Of a stretch of 64,000 bases of DNA, positions 1-13,014 are shown in pieces; within the stretch, counting starts at the first letter, position 1, and each line of letters begins with the position of its first letter. The position numbers were made by a program, and so were the translations under genes. The notes under the pieces are model-generated. The model saw only the letters and a list, made by a program, of their open reading frames with translations. It searched no databases and was not told the origin of the DNA. The stretch lies in the NCBI GenBank assembly GCA_020541285.1, contig CP047043.1, positions 124,001 to 188,000 on the forward strand, given 5' to 3'. This stretch comes from Candidatus Gillettellia adelgis. GTDB taxonomy: Bacteria; Pseudomonadota; Gammaproteobacteria; Enterobacterales; Enterobacteriaceae.

Positions 1-1240
1 CGTATTAGATCATGGGGAGTCACTCAGCATTGTCTTACCAACTATGCAAAATGCCATAAACAATCGAGATCGTTCACTGTTGCAAGAGTTGTGTTTTGGT
101 ACATTACGAATGCTTCCTGTACTTGAATATTGTGTACAGCAGTTAATTACTAAACCGATGCTTGGTAAGCATCGTGTGCTACATTATTTACTTCTGGTTG
201 GCCTATATCAAATTTTATATACCCGCATTCCACCGTATGCGATACTTTCGGAAACAGTGAACGGCGCAATAGCTTTAAAGTATCCACAATTTAAAGGATT
301 GATTAACGCTGTATTACGCCAGTTTCAGCGTAAAAAGAACAGATTGATGTATCATGTAGCTAATCATAACATGCGTTACCTGCATCCACTCTGGCTTTTG
401 CAACGTATCCAGCAGGCGTATCCGTTGGAGTGGGCTCAAATCATTAATGCTAACAATCAGAAACCTCCAATGTGGCTTCGTGTGAATCGTTTATATCATA
501 CTCGCATTGCATACTTAAAATTAATGGCCCGGGTTAACATACTTGCTGAACCTCACGTTGAGTATATTGATGCGATACGTCTTATAACACCATGCACTAT
601 GTATGCTCTTCCGGGATTTTCTGATGGTTGGGTAACGGTGCAAGATGCTTCCTCTCAAGGTTGCATGGGTTTGCTAGCCCCAAAAAACGGTGAACACATT
701 CTTGACTTATGTGCAGCTCCTGGTGGAAAAACCACGCATATTCTGGAAATTGCGCCGAAGGCACAAGTAATGGCTATTGACATTGATCAAAAAAGATTAA
801 TTCATATCACAAAAAACCTCCAGCGCTTACACTTACGTGCTACAGTAAAACTAGGTGATGCCCGCGTACCTCAGCAGTGGTGTGATAATAAGCAGTTTGA
901 TCGTATTTTGCTAGATGCTCCGTGCTCAGCCATCGGCGTTATTCGTCGGCACCCTGACATCAAATGGTTACGTCGTGATAACGATATTGCTAGGTTAGCT
1001 AACCTGCAGGCGGACATTCTGGTAGCGGTATGGCCATGTTTGAAGCCTGGCGGTGTCATGCTTTATACTACTTGTTCCATTCTTCCTGAAGAAAATAGAG
1101 AACAAATTGCGACCTTCCTACAACAGCATCGCGACGCTAGGTTAGTTGAAACTGGAAATTTAGAGAAGCCAGGCAGACAGATCCTGCCTCAGATCGAGGG
1201 TGGAGATGGATTTTTTTACGCTAAATTAATAAAAATATAA
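1..1240 (+). CDS. rsmB: 16S rRNA m5C967 methyltransferase RsmB (5' end outside window)
   Basis: RsmB uses S-adenosylmethionine to methylate C967 of 16S rRNA. The reading frame is open from base 2. The codons before the first ATG at position 44 still align with the RsmB N-terminus ([13 protein letters not shown], then [18 protein letters not shown]), so the gene starts left of the window and about 20 residues are missing. A NusB-like N-terminal domain is followed by the SAM-binding segment [12 protein letters not shown], the DAPCSAIG motif and the [10 protein letters not shown] motif. The last two carry the conserved cysteines of RNA m5C methyltransferases. A trkA remnant follows at the position where E. 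coli has rsmB-trkA. I am confident of the family; whether the missing start is intact cannot be seen. Confidence 0.95.
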   Translation, partial: VLDHGESLSIVLPTMQNAINNRDRSLLQELCFGTLRMLPVLEYCVQQLITKPMLGKHRVLHYLLLVGLYQILYTRIPPYAILSETVNGAIALKYPQFKGLINAVLRQFQRKKNRLMYHVANHNMRYLHPLWLLQRIQQAYPLEWAQIINANNQKPPMWLRVNRLYHTRIAYLKLMARVNILAEPHVEYIDAIRLITPCTMYALPGFSDGWVTVQDASSQGCMGLLAPKNGEHILDLCAAPGGKTTHILEIAPKAQVMAIDIDQKRLIHITKNLQRLHLRATVKLGDARVPQQWCDNKQFDRILLDAPCSAIGVIRRHPDIKWLRRDNDIARLANLQADILVAVWPCLKPGGVMLYTTCSILPEENREQIATFLQQHRDARLVETGNLEKPGRQILPQIEGGDGFFYAKLIKI

Positions 1241-1292
1241 TTTTTATGGAATGCTTGGATCTAAATTATTACAATGTAGTATAAGGCGTACA

Positions 1293-2660
1293 ATGAAAAT
1301 AATTATGCTTAGTGTAAGTTAGGTCGGTGGCACGCTAGTGAAAAACCTTGTAGGAAGAAAAATGATATGATTATTGATGTTGATTTTTGCGTCTATAATA
1401 TTTATAAGAGCGCTTTGACTTACTAATGGTGCAGAGGCTTATTTCGCATCTGTTTGTATTGCATAAAGCCAGCGTTGAACACTCGGATAATGTTTGTTAC
1501 TGTCACTAACTTTGATAAAATTAATATGGTCGTCTATCAGATTGCTTATTTTCTCTTTCATACTCCCAATCGCACTTCTCGTATCTTTGCACTAAATTAT
1601 GTCTGTGAGTCAGAGAGCAGATTTTAGCTACAATCGGTACTACAACTTGGTCACCTCAGTGCACTAAAATAGCTCTAGTGATTGATTATATCTACAAGAT
1701 AATCAAATACCTAGACGTCCTGTAAGTGTTTCATTGTCTAATGCAAAGCGTAGTATTGTAGCAGTAAACACTGACTTTGGTTTACTGTTATTCAATAAGA
1801 CGCGATCCTTAATCTATGTATATATGCTAGATATTGATCTATTTGTTGTTTTTTAGGAAAAATCAACCTATCTATTGACAAAGTTTAACTATCATTGAAG
1901 TGCAGGTGAGATATTTTAGCGTTGCTATTCAGCATATCTGTGCGGTAATAAGTACACCGCAACGACTGAAGAACTCCTACAAACATATTGTAATTATAGG
2001 TGGCGGAAATGTCGGTGTGGGATTGGCTTAGCGGTTTGAAAAATTATATCATGTCAAATTTATTGGGTATAACCAGTAACATACGGCTACATTAGCCAAG
2101 CACTTATATCATACTACCATATTTTATGGAAACGCTTTTGATTAATAACTTTTACCAGTAGAATGCATTAATCAGATAGATATATTTCGCTATTACTAAC
2201 AGTAATGAAACTAACATTATGTCGATATGTTAACCAAAAAATGAGTGTTAAGATGGTAATGGTGCTCATTCAACGTTCTGTCTATATTTATCTAGTACAA
2301 GACAGTGCGACTGGTATGACTATTTTCACAACCAACAATAATTGCAGCGTTCTTAGGTTATGTGCATAACGCTGACTTGTTAGTATGTTTGTATTGTGTT
2401 GCGGTGTACCTGAAGTAATTGGAATGTTGCTTACGGCAATAAAAGTACTATGAAAATAGCTGGTCGTACTATAGCAAAAAATTTTATTACTACCAGATAC
2501 TATTATTGTCGCCATTGTTCTCGGAAAATCATATGTTGTCAACAACACACAGAACAATAATAGTACAATCAAAGCTGGCGATTCCTTAATAATATTATTT
2601 TCTGATAAAATGCGGCCATAATGTAGGCAGTCTTTTTCAAGAAACGTTCTACTTCTTATA
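1293..2660 (+). pseudogene. trkA: trkA remnant (potassium uptake regulator), many stops and frameshifts
   Basis: Translated piecewise, this stretch follows TrkA from end to end. The start reads MKIIMLSVS*VGGTLVKNLV (TrkA: [20 protein letters not shown]). The second NAD-binding domain reads IVIIGGGNVGVGLA* near 1990. Near 2240-2310 it reads VKMVMVLIQRS, near 2500 PDTIIVAIVLG in a shifted frame, and near 2590 KAGDSLIILFSDK. In-frame stops and frame changes occur throughout, so it cannot encode a protein. It lies directly after rsmB, as in E. coli. A 128-codon open frame on the opposite strand (2288-2674) is a chance antisense reading of this remnant. Confidence 0.85.
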
Positions 2661-3608
2661 GAAAATCTATACATTCCAAGAACATACTAAAATTTATCAC
2701 CTAATTTAACGTATTTTTTTAATCGAGTATCTATAATGCAAAAAGTTGTATGTGTGTTATTTTTGCTTATATCGTAGAAATTCATATGTTATTTTATGAT
2801 CTATGTTGATGGTACCTTGCTGTAATTCAAAATACATAGATTATATATTCTAGTTATAATGTTTAACCATTTAAAGCGACTGTTATGAATGGTTAGGTAA
2901 AGTAAGCAAGATACATGGGCTACTCTGCGCGACGTGATAATCATCCTTATAAAAGATATTGAAGAATTTGATTATAGAAATATAGTCGGGATACATCATG
3001 TTTACTTTACTGTCAAGATAACCTTACAGAGAATCTAGAGGCTGTACAGTTTCAGCGAAAACACACAAGGTAGTTGTTACAGAGATGACTGCCGATCTAG
3101 TAAAGTAGAGTAATAGACGACTGAACTTTTACTAGAAAAATAATTACAATTCTATTGCATAGTAAAGAGCTAAGATATGTCTAGATTAGAACACTAATCT
3201 GATTAGATACTATAAATCTGGATGTTACTGTATAGCGCATCATTAAAATCAATAAGAATATGATATTTATTCACCTAGTAGGGTATATTCTATGTGCGTT
3301 AAAATACTGCAAGATAAAGTGAGTGGTACGGTACAAGGCGAGAGAATTCAGGCTACCTTTCCCATATTTCAGTTAATGTAGTATATAATTAACGTTTTGC
3401 ATCATTCGTTACCTCAATTACTCATACATATAATATTTTTCTGCAGTGAATTAGTAGGACTCAAGAGTATTTGATTGTTTTTATGTTAAGGCTAACCACG
3501 AGGGTGATTAAGATTTTATTATGGACCCTCAAAGAGGGTAAATCAGAAGCATAATGACGATAGCTCTGCCACTAGATCACCTAAAGCTTATCGTGATAAT
3601 AGGTGTAC
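2661..3608. other. gene-free stretch before aspS
   Basis: About 950 bases of AT-rich sequence without a recognisable gene. I looked for mscL, which follows trkA in E. coli, and saw no convincing trace. It must contain the promoter of aspS near its right end, but no clear promoter pair stands out. Confidence 0.5.
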
Positions 3609-3622
3609 AAAAGGATTAACGT

Positions 3623-5368
3623 ATGCGTACTGAATATTGTGGAGACTTGAGTTTATTTAATGTAGGCAGGCAGGTTATTTTATGTGGTTGGGTCAATCGC
3701 CGCCGCGATCTTGGCCGGTTAATTTTTATTGATATGCGTGATTGTACAGGCATTATTCAAGTATTTTTTGATCCAGACCAACACGTAGTATTTGATAAGG
3801 CATGTAAGCTACGTAATGAGTTCTGTATTCAAATTTCTGGTTCTGTGCGCGCGCGCCCAGACAAACAAATTAATAAACAGTTGATTACAGGTGAAGTAGA
3901 AGTGTGCGCTTATGCATTAAAGATTTTTAATCATTCTGAACCATTACCTATTGATTCAAATCAAGTTAATAGTGAAGAAGTACGTTTAAAATATCGATAT
4001 TTAGATTTACGTCGTCCAGAGATGGCGGAACGCCTAAGAACTCGTTCAAAAATCACCAATCTAGTACGACGTTTTATGGATAGCCATGGTTTTTTAGATA
4101 TTGAAACTCCAATGCTCACCAAGCCTACTCCAGAAGGCGCACGTGACTATTTAGTTCCGAGTCGTGTGCACCAAGGAAAATGTTATGCGCTACCGCAGTC
4201 TCCTCAATTATTTAAACAGTTACTAATGATGTCTGGTTTTGATCGTTATTATCAGATAGTCAAATGTTTTCGAGACGAAGATCTTCGCTCTGATCGCCAG
4301 CCGGAATTTACTCAACTTGATATTGAGGTTTCTTTCATGACTGCTGAACAGGTACGTGAAGTCATGGAGAAATTAGTGCGTAATCTTTGGTTAGAAGTAA
4401 TTGGAAAAGATCTAGGGCGCTTTCCGGTTATTACATTTAAAGAAGCTATGCGTCGCTATGGTTCTGATAAGCCAGATTTGCGTAATCCACTGGAATTAGT
4501 TGATGTTACAGATCTAGTAAAAGATGCTTCGTATAACTTATTTTCAGGTCCAGCTAACGACACCAAAGGAATGGTGGCAGCGATCTGTGTTGCAAGTGGT
4601 GCAAAGTTAACGCGTAAATTGATTGATCAGTATAACGCTTTTGTTAATATTTATGGTGTTAAAGGTTTGACATGGATAAAAGTAAAGGACCGCGCTGCCG
4701 GTTTAGCTGGTATGCAAGGAAAAATTATAAGATTTCTTAATGCAGAAGTTTTGGAAGAAATTTTACTGCGAACGAACGCTAAGAGCGGCGATATTGTATT
4801 TTTTTGTGCTGATAGTGTGCAGCTTGTTATGGATGCATTATCTGCGCTGCGGGTGAAACTAGGGAAAGATCTAGCTATTACTAAACTGGATAGTTGGGCG
4901 CCACTGTGGGTGGTGGATTTTCCGATGTTTCAAGAGAACAGTGCAGGCGGTTTATCACCCATGCATCATCCCTTTACGGCGCCACGTAATATGACTTTGG
5001 AGGCACTAGTTAGTATGCCAACCCATGCTGTCGCGAATGCTTATGATTTAGTAATTAATGGTTATGAAGTAGGTGGGGGTTCTATGCGCATTGACTATAG
5101 TGAAATGCAGCAAGCTGTCTTCAGTATTTTAGGTATAAATCGAAATCAACAACGTGAGAGATTTGGTTTTCTACTAGATGCGTTAAAATATGGTACGCCA
5201 CCGCATGTCGGGATGGCTTTTGGCCTAGATCGCCTGGTAATGCTATTAACTGGCACTAATAATATTCGTGATGTCATTGCCTTCCCAAAAACTACTGCTG
5301 CAGCTTGTTTGATGACTGATGCACCAAGTTTTACGGACGCAGTAGGTGTTGCAGGCAGAAGTAACTAA
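3623..5368 (+). CDS. aspS: aspartyl-tRNA synthetase
   Basis: Class II synthetase that charges tRNA-Asp in the cytoplasm. The 581-residue product has an N-terminal OB-fold anticodon-binding domain ([17 protein letters not shown]). Class II motif 1 follows ([20 protein letters not shown]), then motif 2 ([20 protein letters not shown]), the bacterial GAD insertion, and motif 3 near the end ([15 protein letters not shown]). The ATG at 3623 has a Shine-Dalgarno AAGGA at 3611-3615, seven bases upstream. The C-terminus diverges from the E. coli protein after DAPSF and stops a few residues early, outside the catalytic core. I expect it to be functional. Confidence 0.97.
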   Translation: MRTEYCGDLSLFNVGRQVILCGWVNRRRDLGRLIFIDMRDCTGIIQVFFDPDQHVVFDKACKLRNEFCIQISGSVRARPDKQINKQLITGEVEVCAYALKIFNHSEPLPIDSNQVNSEEVRLKYRYLDLRRPEMAERLRTRSKITNLVRRFMDSHGFLDIETPMLTKPTPEGARDYLVPSRVHQGKCYALPQSPQLFKQLLMMSGFDRYYQIVKCFRDEDLRSDRQPEFTQLDIEVSFMTAEQVREVMEKLVRNLWLEVIGKDLGRFPVITFKEAMRRYGSDKPDLRNPLELVDVTDLVKDASYNLFSGPANDTKGMVAAICVASGAKLTRKLIDQYNAFVNIYGVKGLTWIKVKDRAAGLAGMQGKIIRFLNAEVLEEILLRTNAKSGDIVFFCADSVQLVMDALSALRVKLGKDLAITKLDSWAPLWVVDFPMFQENSAGGLSPMHHPFTAPRNMTLEALVSMPTHAVANAYDLVINGYEVGGGSMRIDYSEMQQAVFSILGINRNQQRERFGFLLDALKYGTPPHVGMAFGLDRLVMLLTGTNNIRDVIAFPKTTAAACLMTDAPSFTDAVGVAGRSN

Positions 5369-5670
5369 TACATGAAAAGCATAGCAGGTATCGAGATAGA
5401 AGACGTAAATAAGTTATATGCATGCGCTATGCAGTACTGACATTATTTATATGTTTATAAGATTGTTACGCTTTATGGGTTTTATATAATTTAGAATATT
5501 AATCGTCAAAAGATACCGAATAATCGTATGTTAGCTATCGGCATTATGTATGATATCTATCAATTGTCTTGAGTTAGTGCAGCCCATAATATTAATTAGT
5601 TGTGGAATAATTAGTTGGTGATTATAATAGAAGATGTAAGGAATTTACTGTATGAATTTTCGGAGATGTC
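5369..5670. other. aspS-yebC spacer, nudB absent
   Basis: In E. coli nudB lies between aspS and yebC. Here the gap is about 300 bases and I could not read any NudB segment in it. The right end carries the yebC ribosome-binding site. Confidence 0.5.
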
Positions 5671-6414
5671 ATGGCGGGTCACAGTAAGTGGGCTAATACA
5701 AAACACCGAAAAGCTGTGCAAGATACTAAACGCAGTAAGATTTTTGAAAAAATTATTCGAAATCTAGTAATAACAACAAGTTCATATGGCGAAAACCCTA
5801 ATTTTAATCCGCGTTTACGCGTAGCAATAGATAAAGCTTTAGCAAACAACATGACGCGAGAAACAATAAATCGTGCAATAGCACGCGGTATGGGCGGCGA
5901 TGCTTACTCTAATCTGACTGGTATTACTTATGAAGGCTACGGGCCTGGTGGTGCTGCCGTGATGATTGAATGCGTGAGTGACAATCGCAATCGTACAGCG
6001 TCTATAGTGCGTCATGTTTTTGCTAAATGTGGTGGTCATTTGGGAACCGATGGTTCTGCCGCTTATTTATTTACTCAAAAGGGTGTAATCACTTATGCAT
6101 CTTCGGTAGATGAAGATGCATTAATAAAGGCGGCTATGGAAGCAAACGTAGAAGATATTATTAGTCATGCTCATGGTACGATTGATGTGTTCACTACTCG
6201 AGACAGTTTGTATAGGATGAAGGATTTATTAACTATTGCTGGTTTTAATGCAGTATCAGTAAAAATCGCTCTAGTTCCATTGATAACCGCTGATATAGAT
6301 ATAAAAAATGCACCCAAGCTTCTCCGTTTAGTGAGAATATTAGAAGATTGTGACGATGTACAGAGAGTTTATCACAATGGCGTAATTTCTGATATGATGT
6401 TAGCGATGCTTTGA
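5671..6414 (+). CDS. yebC: YebC/PmpR-family protein (translation factor or DNA-binding regulator)
   Basis: The 247-residue protein begins [18 protein letters not shown], the hallmark start of the YebC family, and aligns over its full length (family length about 246). YebC proteins have been described as DNA-binding regulators and, more recently, as helping ribosomes through difficult proline stretches; the sequence cannot choose between these. GGAG at 5662-5665 precedes the ATG. In E. coli aspS-nudB-yebC-ruvC are adjacent. Here nudB is missing, and a large inverted repeat begins 68 bases after the stop, where ruvC would be. Confidence 0.95.
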   Translation: MAGHSKWANTKHRKAVQDTKRSKIFEKIIRNLVITTSSYGENPNFNPRLRVAIDKALANNMTRETINRAIARGMGGDAYSNLTGITYEGYGPGGAAVMIECVSDNRNRTASIVRHVFAKCGGHLGTDGSAAYLFTQKGVITYASSVDEDALIKAAMEANVEDIISHAHGTIDVFTTRDSLYRMKDLLTIAGFNAVSVKIALVPLITADIDIKNAPKLLRLVRILEDCDDVQRVYHNGVISDMMLAML

Positions 6415-6482
6415 TAAAATTATTACCTAATACTGCTTTGTAGTGATATTCAGTAGCATCGGGGCATAATGATATAATAAAT

Positions 6483-7512
6483 ACTACAATTAGTCGTGTC
6501 TATTCAAAGATTCGTCTTACCTTCGTTGTTAGAGATCATTTTATAAGTCAAGTATTGCTTATGGAACTAAAATTTAAGAGTGCAGCACTTATTTCAGATT
6601 ATATGATATTGATAAAGCAGAGGCCAAACTATATAAATCAACTGTTAAGCTATTAGTTTTGGTAAGTAAGACGTTTAACTTTAAGTACTATGGAAAACAA
6701 TGGCTAAGCCTATTATATCGTCTTAAATAAAGAGTATTTCTCTCGAGCAGTCAATAAATATACTTTAAAATAAAAAATCAGATTTAAAAAAGTTTATGTA
6801 CTCTGCATTCTAAATTAATTTAACACGGTTATTAGTAAATACAGTGAAAGTACGATAGCCAATGATTTTTCTATATTAGATTTTTAATGCTTATTGTTAT
6901 AGCCATGTCTCATAATATAGTCAAAATTATAAGATGAATGCTAAGTGTATTACTATATGCACTCTCATAGTATCAAACGACAACACCATGAGTAATACTG
7001 AAGGAGTTGAAAGCATCTCATTTATTTTACCTATATCACGGAGTATAATAGTTTTTTCTAGATTAGTATGTGAATATAAAAGTTAGAAACCTGTGATGTT
7101 GCGTTAACACATTATACATGCAACCTCAGAAAAAATAAACACACTAAAATCTTGCATTGTATGAATCGTTAAGCTAAGTTATGTTTTAATGCGTTTAATT
7201 TTATAAGATTGTATATATCCAGAATAAATATTACGTTGATTGATGGATAGTACTAGGTTTTTGCAACCTGAAAGCATTCAGATTGAGCTCAGTTAGCTCC
7301 TATTAAACTAACGTATTTGTGAAATCATCTAGATATTGATAAAATATCAAAGAGTTTTTTAAGATCAAACCTCAGCTCAACTAAGACGATCTACATCGTA
7401 ACTGTCAATACTATTACATGTTTTCATTTTATTGTGTACCATAATAATATACGTCAAAGAGAATAGTTAGAATAAGAGCATTAATGTAGATTTACTGCAA
7501 GCGCTGAGCGGT
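6483..7512 (+). repeat. left arm of 1,030-bp inverted repeat flanking serT
   Basis: This arm is the reverse complement of 8183-9212. I compared all 1,030 bases line by line and found a single difference (G at 7503 against T at 8192, which would pair with A). Coordinates that pair always sum to 15695, so there are no insertions or deletions. The match breaks abruptly at both ends (6482/9213 and 7513/8182). The arm has no transposase and no open frame longer than about 60 codons. One open frame near its left end weakly resembles an internal piece of RuvC, which would follow yebC in E. coli. Confidence 0.97.
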
Positions 7513-7736
7513 AGCATAAAAAAGTATGAGTAACTAATTAATACTGTGATGCATTATCTATGCATGAGCGATAACTCATGATATATCAAGGTAATTTTAG
7601 CAAAATAATATAGTATTATTATACTACGTTTTGATGCTAAACATTATAGAGTGTCTGCTGTATGAATTGATAAATAAAATGCTATGTATTAGTGCATCAT
7701 GATACAATATTTATTGTCTTAAGTTCGTTTATCTGT

Positions 7737-7764
7737 TTGAGTTTTAATAAACTGTTCGTATAAT
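7737..7764 (+). promoter_or_regulatory. probable sigma-70 promoter of serT
   Basis: TTGAGT at 7737-7742 and a perfect TATAAT at 7759-7764 are separated by 16 bases. Transcription would begin near 7771, about 50 bases before the tRNA. It lies inside the unique segment between the two repeat arms, so it would invert together with serT if the arms recombined. Confidence 0.6.
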
Positions 7765-7822
7765 TATACAGTCTGTATCTTTACAAACACAGAGACTGCA
7801 TTATATAATTGCTTGTATTTTG

Positions 7823-7910
7823 GGAGGAGTGGCTGAGTGGCTGAAGGCAACGGTCTTGAAAACCGTCGACGGGAAACCGTTCCAGAGTTCGAATCTCTGT
7901 TCCTCCGCCA
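7823..7910 (+). tRNA. serT: tRNA-Ser (anticodon UGA)
   Basis: 88 bases with a complete cloverleaf: acceptor GGAGGAG pairs with TTCCTCC, followed by G and an encoded CCA. It has the long variable arm typical of serine tRNAs and a T-loop TTCGAAT. The anticodon TGA lies at 7857-7859 and is followed by AA, giving the A36-A37-A38 pattern recognised by MiaA. U34 of this tRNA is a known CmoA/CmoB target in E. coli, and those enzymes are encoded at 10.4-12.1 kb. In E. coli serT, yccA and tusE are neighbours; serT and tusE keep that order here. It sits alone in the 670-bp spacer of the inverted repeat. Confidence 0.97.
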
Positions 7911-8182
7911 TATTCTATACATATTATATTTTAAGTGTTAGTTAATTAGCAATATTGTAACACATTTATTGCGCAAGCATTGCCACAAAATAATACGGTG
8001 AGATATAAAATAACTCATACACAAACATATAGTACGCTGATTACTAGCAATGTATCATAATTTGGTGACTAGAACATACAAAGATAGTTAATATTAAAAC
8101 CATTTACAATATCGCAGGTATAATGTGATATTCGAAAACGGTGCCATAAACGTTTTAATAAACTATTGTAATTATTTGTACC

Positions 8183-9212
8183 ACCGCTCAGTGCTTGCAG
8201 TAAATCTACATTAATGCTCTTATTCTAACTATTCTCTTTGACGTATATTATTATGGTACACAATAAAATGAAAACATGTAATAGTATTGACAGTTACGAT
8301 GTAGATCGTCTTAGTTGAGCTGAGGTTTGATCTTAAAAAACTCTTTGATATTTTATCAATATCTAGATGATTTCACAAATACGTTAGTTTAATAGGAGCT
8401 AACTGAGCTCAATCTGAATGCTTTCAGGTTGCAAAAACCTAGTACTATCCATCAATCAACGTAATATTTATTCTGGATATATACAATCTTATAAAATTAA
8501 ACGCATTAAAACATAACTTAGCTTAACGATTCATACAATGCAAGATTTTAGTGTGTTTATTTTTTCTGAGGTTGCATGTATAATGTGTTAACGCAACATC
8601 ACAGGTTTCTAACTTTTATATTCACATACTAATCTAGAAAAAACTATTATACTCCGTGATATAGGTAAAATAAATGAGATGCTTTCAACTCCTTCAGTAT
8701 TACTCATGGTGTTGTCGTTTGATACTATGAGAGTGCATATAGTAATACACTTAGCATTCATCTTATAATTTTGACTATATTATGAGACATGGCTATAACA
8801 ATAAGCATTAAAAATCTAATATAGAAAAATCATTGGCTATCGTACTTTCACTGTATTTACTAATAACCGTGTTAAATTAATTTAGAATGCAGAGTACATA
8901 AACTTTTTTAAATCTGATTTTTTATTTTAAAGTATATTTATTGACTGCTCGAGAGAAATACTCTTTATTTAAGACGATATAATAGGCTTAGCCATTGTTT
9001 TCCATAGTACTTAAAGTTAAACGTCTTACTTACCAAAACTAATAGCTTAACAGTTGATTTATATAGTTTGGCCTCTGCTTTATCAATATCATATAATCTG
9101 AAATAAGTGCTGCACTCTTAAATTTTAGTTCCATAAGCAATACTTGACTTATAAAATGATCTCTAACAACGAAGGTAAGACGAATCTTTGAATAGACACG
9201 ACTAATTGTAGT
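8183..9212 (-). repeat. right arm of 1,030-bp inverted repeat flanking serT
   Basis: Reverse-complement copy of 6483-7512, differing at one base (8192). It ends 78 bases before the tusE start codon and so covers the place where yccA lies in E. coli; no YccA segment could be read with confidence. The 60-codon minus-strand frame at its outer end is open in both arms but has no recognised product. Confidence 0.97.
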
Positions 9213-9289
9213 GCTTGCCAAAAAAAGAAGGTTCTAAAAACCTTGCTAAGATTCATATCTTTTTTAAACTATCCATGTATGGAGGCAAG

Positions 9290-9619
9290 ATGCTAAAGTT
9301 TAAAGGTAAGTTAATTGAAACTGATGCGCAAGGTTATCTAAAAAATAGTACAGATTGGCAAAACGATCTAGCGCTGCTTATAGCAGCCCAGGAAGGGATT
9401 ACACTGACTGATGCACATTGGGAGGTATTACTTTTTGTTCGTAACTTCTACCAAACGTTTAATACTTCGCCGGCCATGCGAATGTTAGTTAAAGTTATGG
9501 CACAAAAATACGGAAAAGAAAAAGGTAATAGTCGTCATATATACCGTTTATTTCCACAAGGCCCGGCGAAACAAGTAGCTAAAATAGCTGGTTTGCCAAA
9601 ACCAGTCAAATGTCTCTAG
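9290..9619 (+). CDS. tusE: sulfur-relay protein TusE
   Basis: TusE receives sulfur from TusBCD and passes it to MnmA for 2-thiouridine formation at the wobble base of tRNA-Lys, -Glu and -Gln. The 109-residue product matches E. coli TusE in length, with [24 protein letters not shown] and the C-terminal GLPKPVKCL carrying the sulfur-accepting penultimate cysteine. An open frame runs upstream to 9215, but the start at 9290 fits the family and has GGAGG at 9281-9285. It lies 78 bases right of the inverted repeat. TusBCD and MnmA are not in this window. Confidence 0.95.
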   Translation: MLKFKGKLIETDAQGYLKNSTDWQNDLALLIAAQEGITLTDAHWEVLLFVRNFYQTFNTSPAMRMLVKVMAQKYGKEKGNSRHIYRLFPQGPAKQVAKIAGLPKPVKCL

Positions 9620-10392
9620 AAGACTAGACTGTTATATTATACATTCTATATGCATTAGCTGTCTGTACCATTCTATTTTACCAGAAGTGAAACTTCTTAA
9701 GTAATAAATTTTATTATTCGGTGTAATTTTACACTAATATCTATGATATTTAAATAAATTCTTGGCTAGATTTATTGTTCTATTTATCTGCGTACAACGC
9801 ATAGCAAACTCAGTATGTAATAAAATATTTTAAGATGCATTGCAAGTATCTAATGGTAAGACAAGAGTATACAAATACCTTCTCTGATATTCTTAGGTAA
9901 ATTAAGTATATAGCTGTGTTTGTTAGCGATGTCTCTAGTTATGCTAGCGCTTTCTATTATCAGCATAAAAGTTAAACTCTTTCTTTAAAGAAAGCACACA
10001 GATTAGTTGTTTTGTAGTAAATATTATGAGATGAACAGAGTAAATCGTAGAAAGTTATTTTTTCTACAATTATCACGTTAACACCTGATGTTCAGAGTTT
10101 ACGATTTCAGGCAGCTTCTATTTATTAACAATAGTATATAATCTTCCAGCAATAGCGATAAGTAATGGTTATTTAAAAATTCGTGTAGTGTAGCACAAAC
10201 TATAAACTTATTAATTATATGATAATTCTTTTAACAATTTATACAGGTTATAATTCAGAAGATTTATATATATTATAATATTTGACGTATGGTAAAACAA
10301 GTCAATGACTTTACCGTAAAGATTAATCTATATAACCTATCACGATAGATTATATAGATTTGTGGTAACTAGCGCACGATTTTGTAGAAACA
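9620..10392. other. gene-free stretch between tusE and cmoB
   Basis: About 770 bases of AT-rich sequence. In E. coli acyP and rlmI lie beyond tusE, but no acyP trace could be read here. Apart from the hairpin at 10325-10360 nothing was recognised. Confidence 0.5.
10325..10360 (-). terminator. hairpin downstream of cmoB, possible terminator
   Basis: An 11-bp perfect stem (10325-10335 with 10350-10360) continues, after one mismatch, into four more pairs and a CACG loop. It begins 33 bases beyond the cmoB stop on the minus strand. No run of T follows it, so intrinsic termination is uncertain. It could equally stabilise the 3' end of the cmoAB message. Confidence 0.4.
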
Positions 10393-11364
10393 TCAAGGTT
10401 TTTTTGCGATAAAAATTGCACGTATCGGTGCTGGATAGCCTTCAATGGTTTTATGATGATTAGTAGGGTCTAGGAACTCCGCTAAGGATTCATTGGTCAT
10501 CCAGCTTGTACGGCGTTGTTCTTCAATACTAGTCATGCATATATCAACAGTATTAATATTAATAAAGCCACATTTTTCTAACCAGCTATTTAATACGGAT
10601 ATCGTAGGGATAAAATAGACGTTACGCATTTTTGCATAACAATTTTTCGGAACCAGTACCTGATCAGTATCGCCTTCCACTATGAGGGTTTCTAGTACCA
10701 GTTCTCCTTCGGATACTAACTGATTTTTTAATTGATGGAGATGATCTAATGGGGAACGACGATGATGTAGCACGCCCATAGAAAATACTGTGTCAAAGGC
10801 TGTAAGAGTGGGCAACTGTTCAATACCTATTGGTAGTAAATGAGCACGCTGCTCACCGCCTAGTAGTTTGCGTATTGCTTCAAATTGGTATAAAAATAAC
10901 TGCATTGGGTCTAGGCCAACAGCTAGTTTGGCGCCAGCACCCACCATACGCCAAAGATAGTAACCACAGCCACAGCCAACATCGAGTACGGTACGCCGAG
11001 CTAGTGATGATATGTGTGGTATTAGGCGATTCCATTTCCAGTCGGAATGCCATTCAGCATTAATGTTGATACCGTACAGTGAAAATGGTCCTTTTCGCCA
11101 TGGCGTTAATGCGCGCAGCATATTTTCTATTTTTTCTAACTGACCTGAAGATAATTCAGGCTCCATCGCAGCGCATACGTTGTGCAGTAAGTCAACATAG
11201 GTTGGTTGAAGTTTTGGTAGATTTTCTACTGCACGTAACCATTGTTTAAATTTACCATGCTGTAATTCATGCTGCCAAGTACTGAGCTGTGTAGGTAGGA
11301 CATTAAGCCAATGGGTGAGGTTGCTATTGGCAATGCGCTGATAGAAATCACCAAAATTAATCAT
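10393..11364 (-). CDS. cmoB: tRNA U34 carboxymethyltransferase CmoB
   Basis: CmoB transfers the carboxymethyl group of carboxy-SAM (made by CmoA) to 5-hydroxyuridine at position 34, giving cmo5U, which widens decoding of tRNAs such as tRNA-Ser(UGA). The 323 residues equal the E. coli length and align throughout: [20 protein letters not shown] at the start, [18 protein letters not shown], the SAM site [15 protein letters not shown], and [14 protein letters not shown] at the end. It starts three bases after the cmoA stop, so the two form an operon. Both enzymes survive together, as the shared metabolite requires. Confidence 0.97.
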   Translation of the reverse strand: MINFGDFYQRIANSNLTHWLNVLPTQLSTWQHELQHGKFKQWLRAVENLPKLQPTYVDLLHNVCAAMEPELSSGQLEKIENMLRALTPWRKGPFSLYGININAEWHSDWKWNRLIPHISSLARRTVLDVGCGCGYYLWRMVGAGAKLAVGLDPMQLFLYQFEAIRKLLGGEQRAHLLPIGIEQLPTLTAFDTVFSMGVLHHRRSPLDHLHQLKNQLVSEGELVLETLIVEGDTDQVLVPKNCYAKMRNVYFIPTISVLNSWLEKCGFININTVDICMTSIEEQRRTSWMTNESLAEFLDPTNHHKTIEGYPAPIRAIFIAKKP

Positions 11365-11367
11365 GCA

Positions 11368-13014
<1,647 letters not shown>

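Noticed and set aside
2288-2674. 128-codon open frame on the minus strand
   Set aside because: It lies antisense to the trkA remnant, whose plus-strand segments align with TrkA, and has no protein-like features of its own.
6483-9212. The inverted repeat as an insertion sequence or composite transposon
   Set aside because: No transposase or resolvase frame in either arm, no short terminal inverted repeats typical of IS elements, and no obvious target-site duplication at 6482/9213.
9039-9221. 60-codon minus-strand frame at the outer end of the right repeat arm
   Set aside because: Short, no ribosome-binding site and no recognised family; it exists in both arms only because the arms are copies.
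9215-9289. 25-codon upstream extension of tusE
   Set aside because: Family length and the GGAGG at 9281-9285 place the start at 9290.
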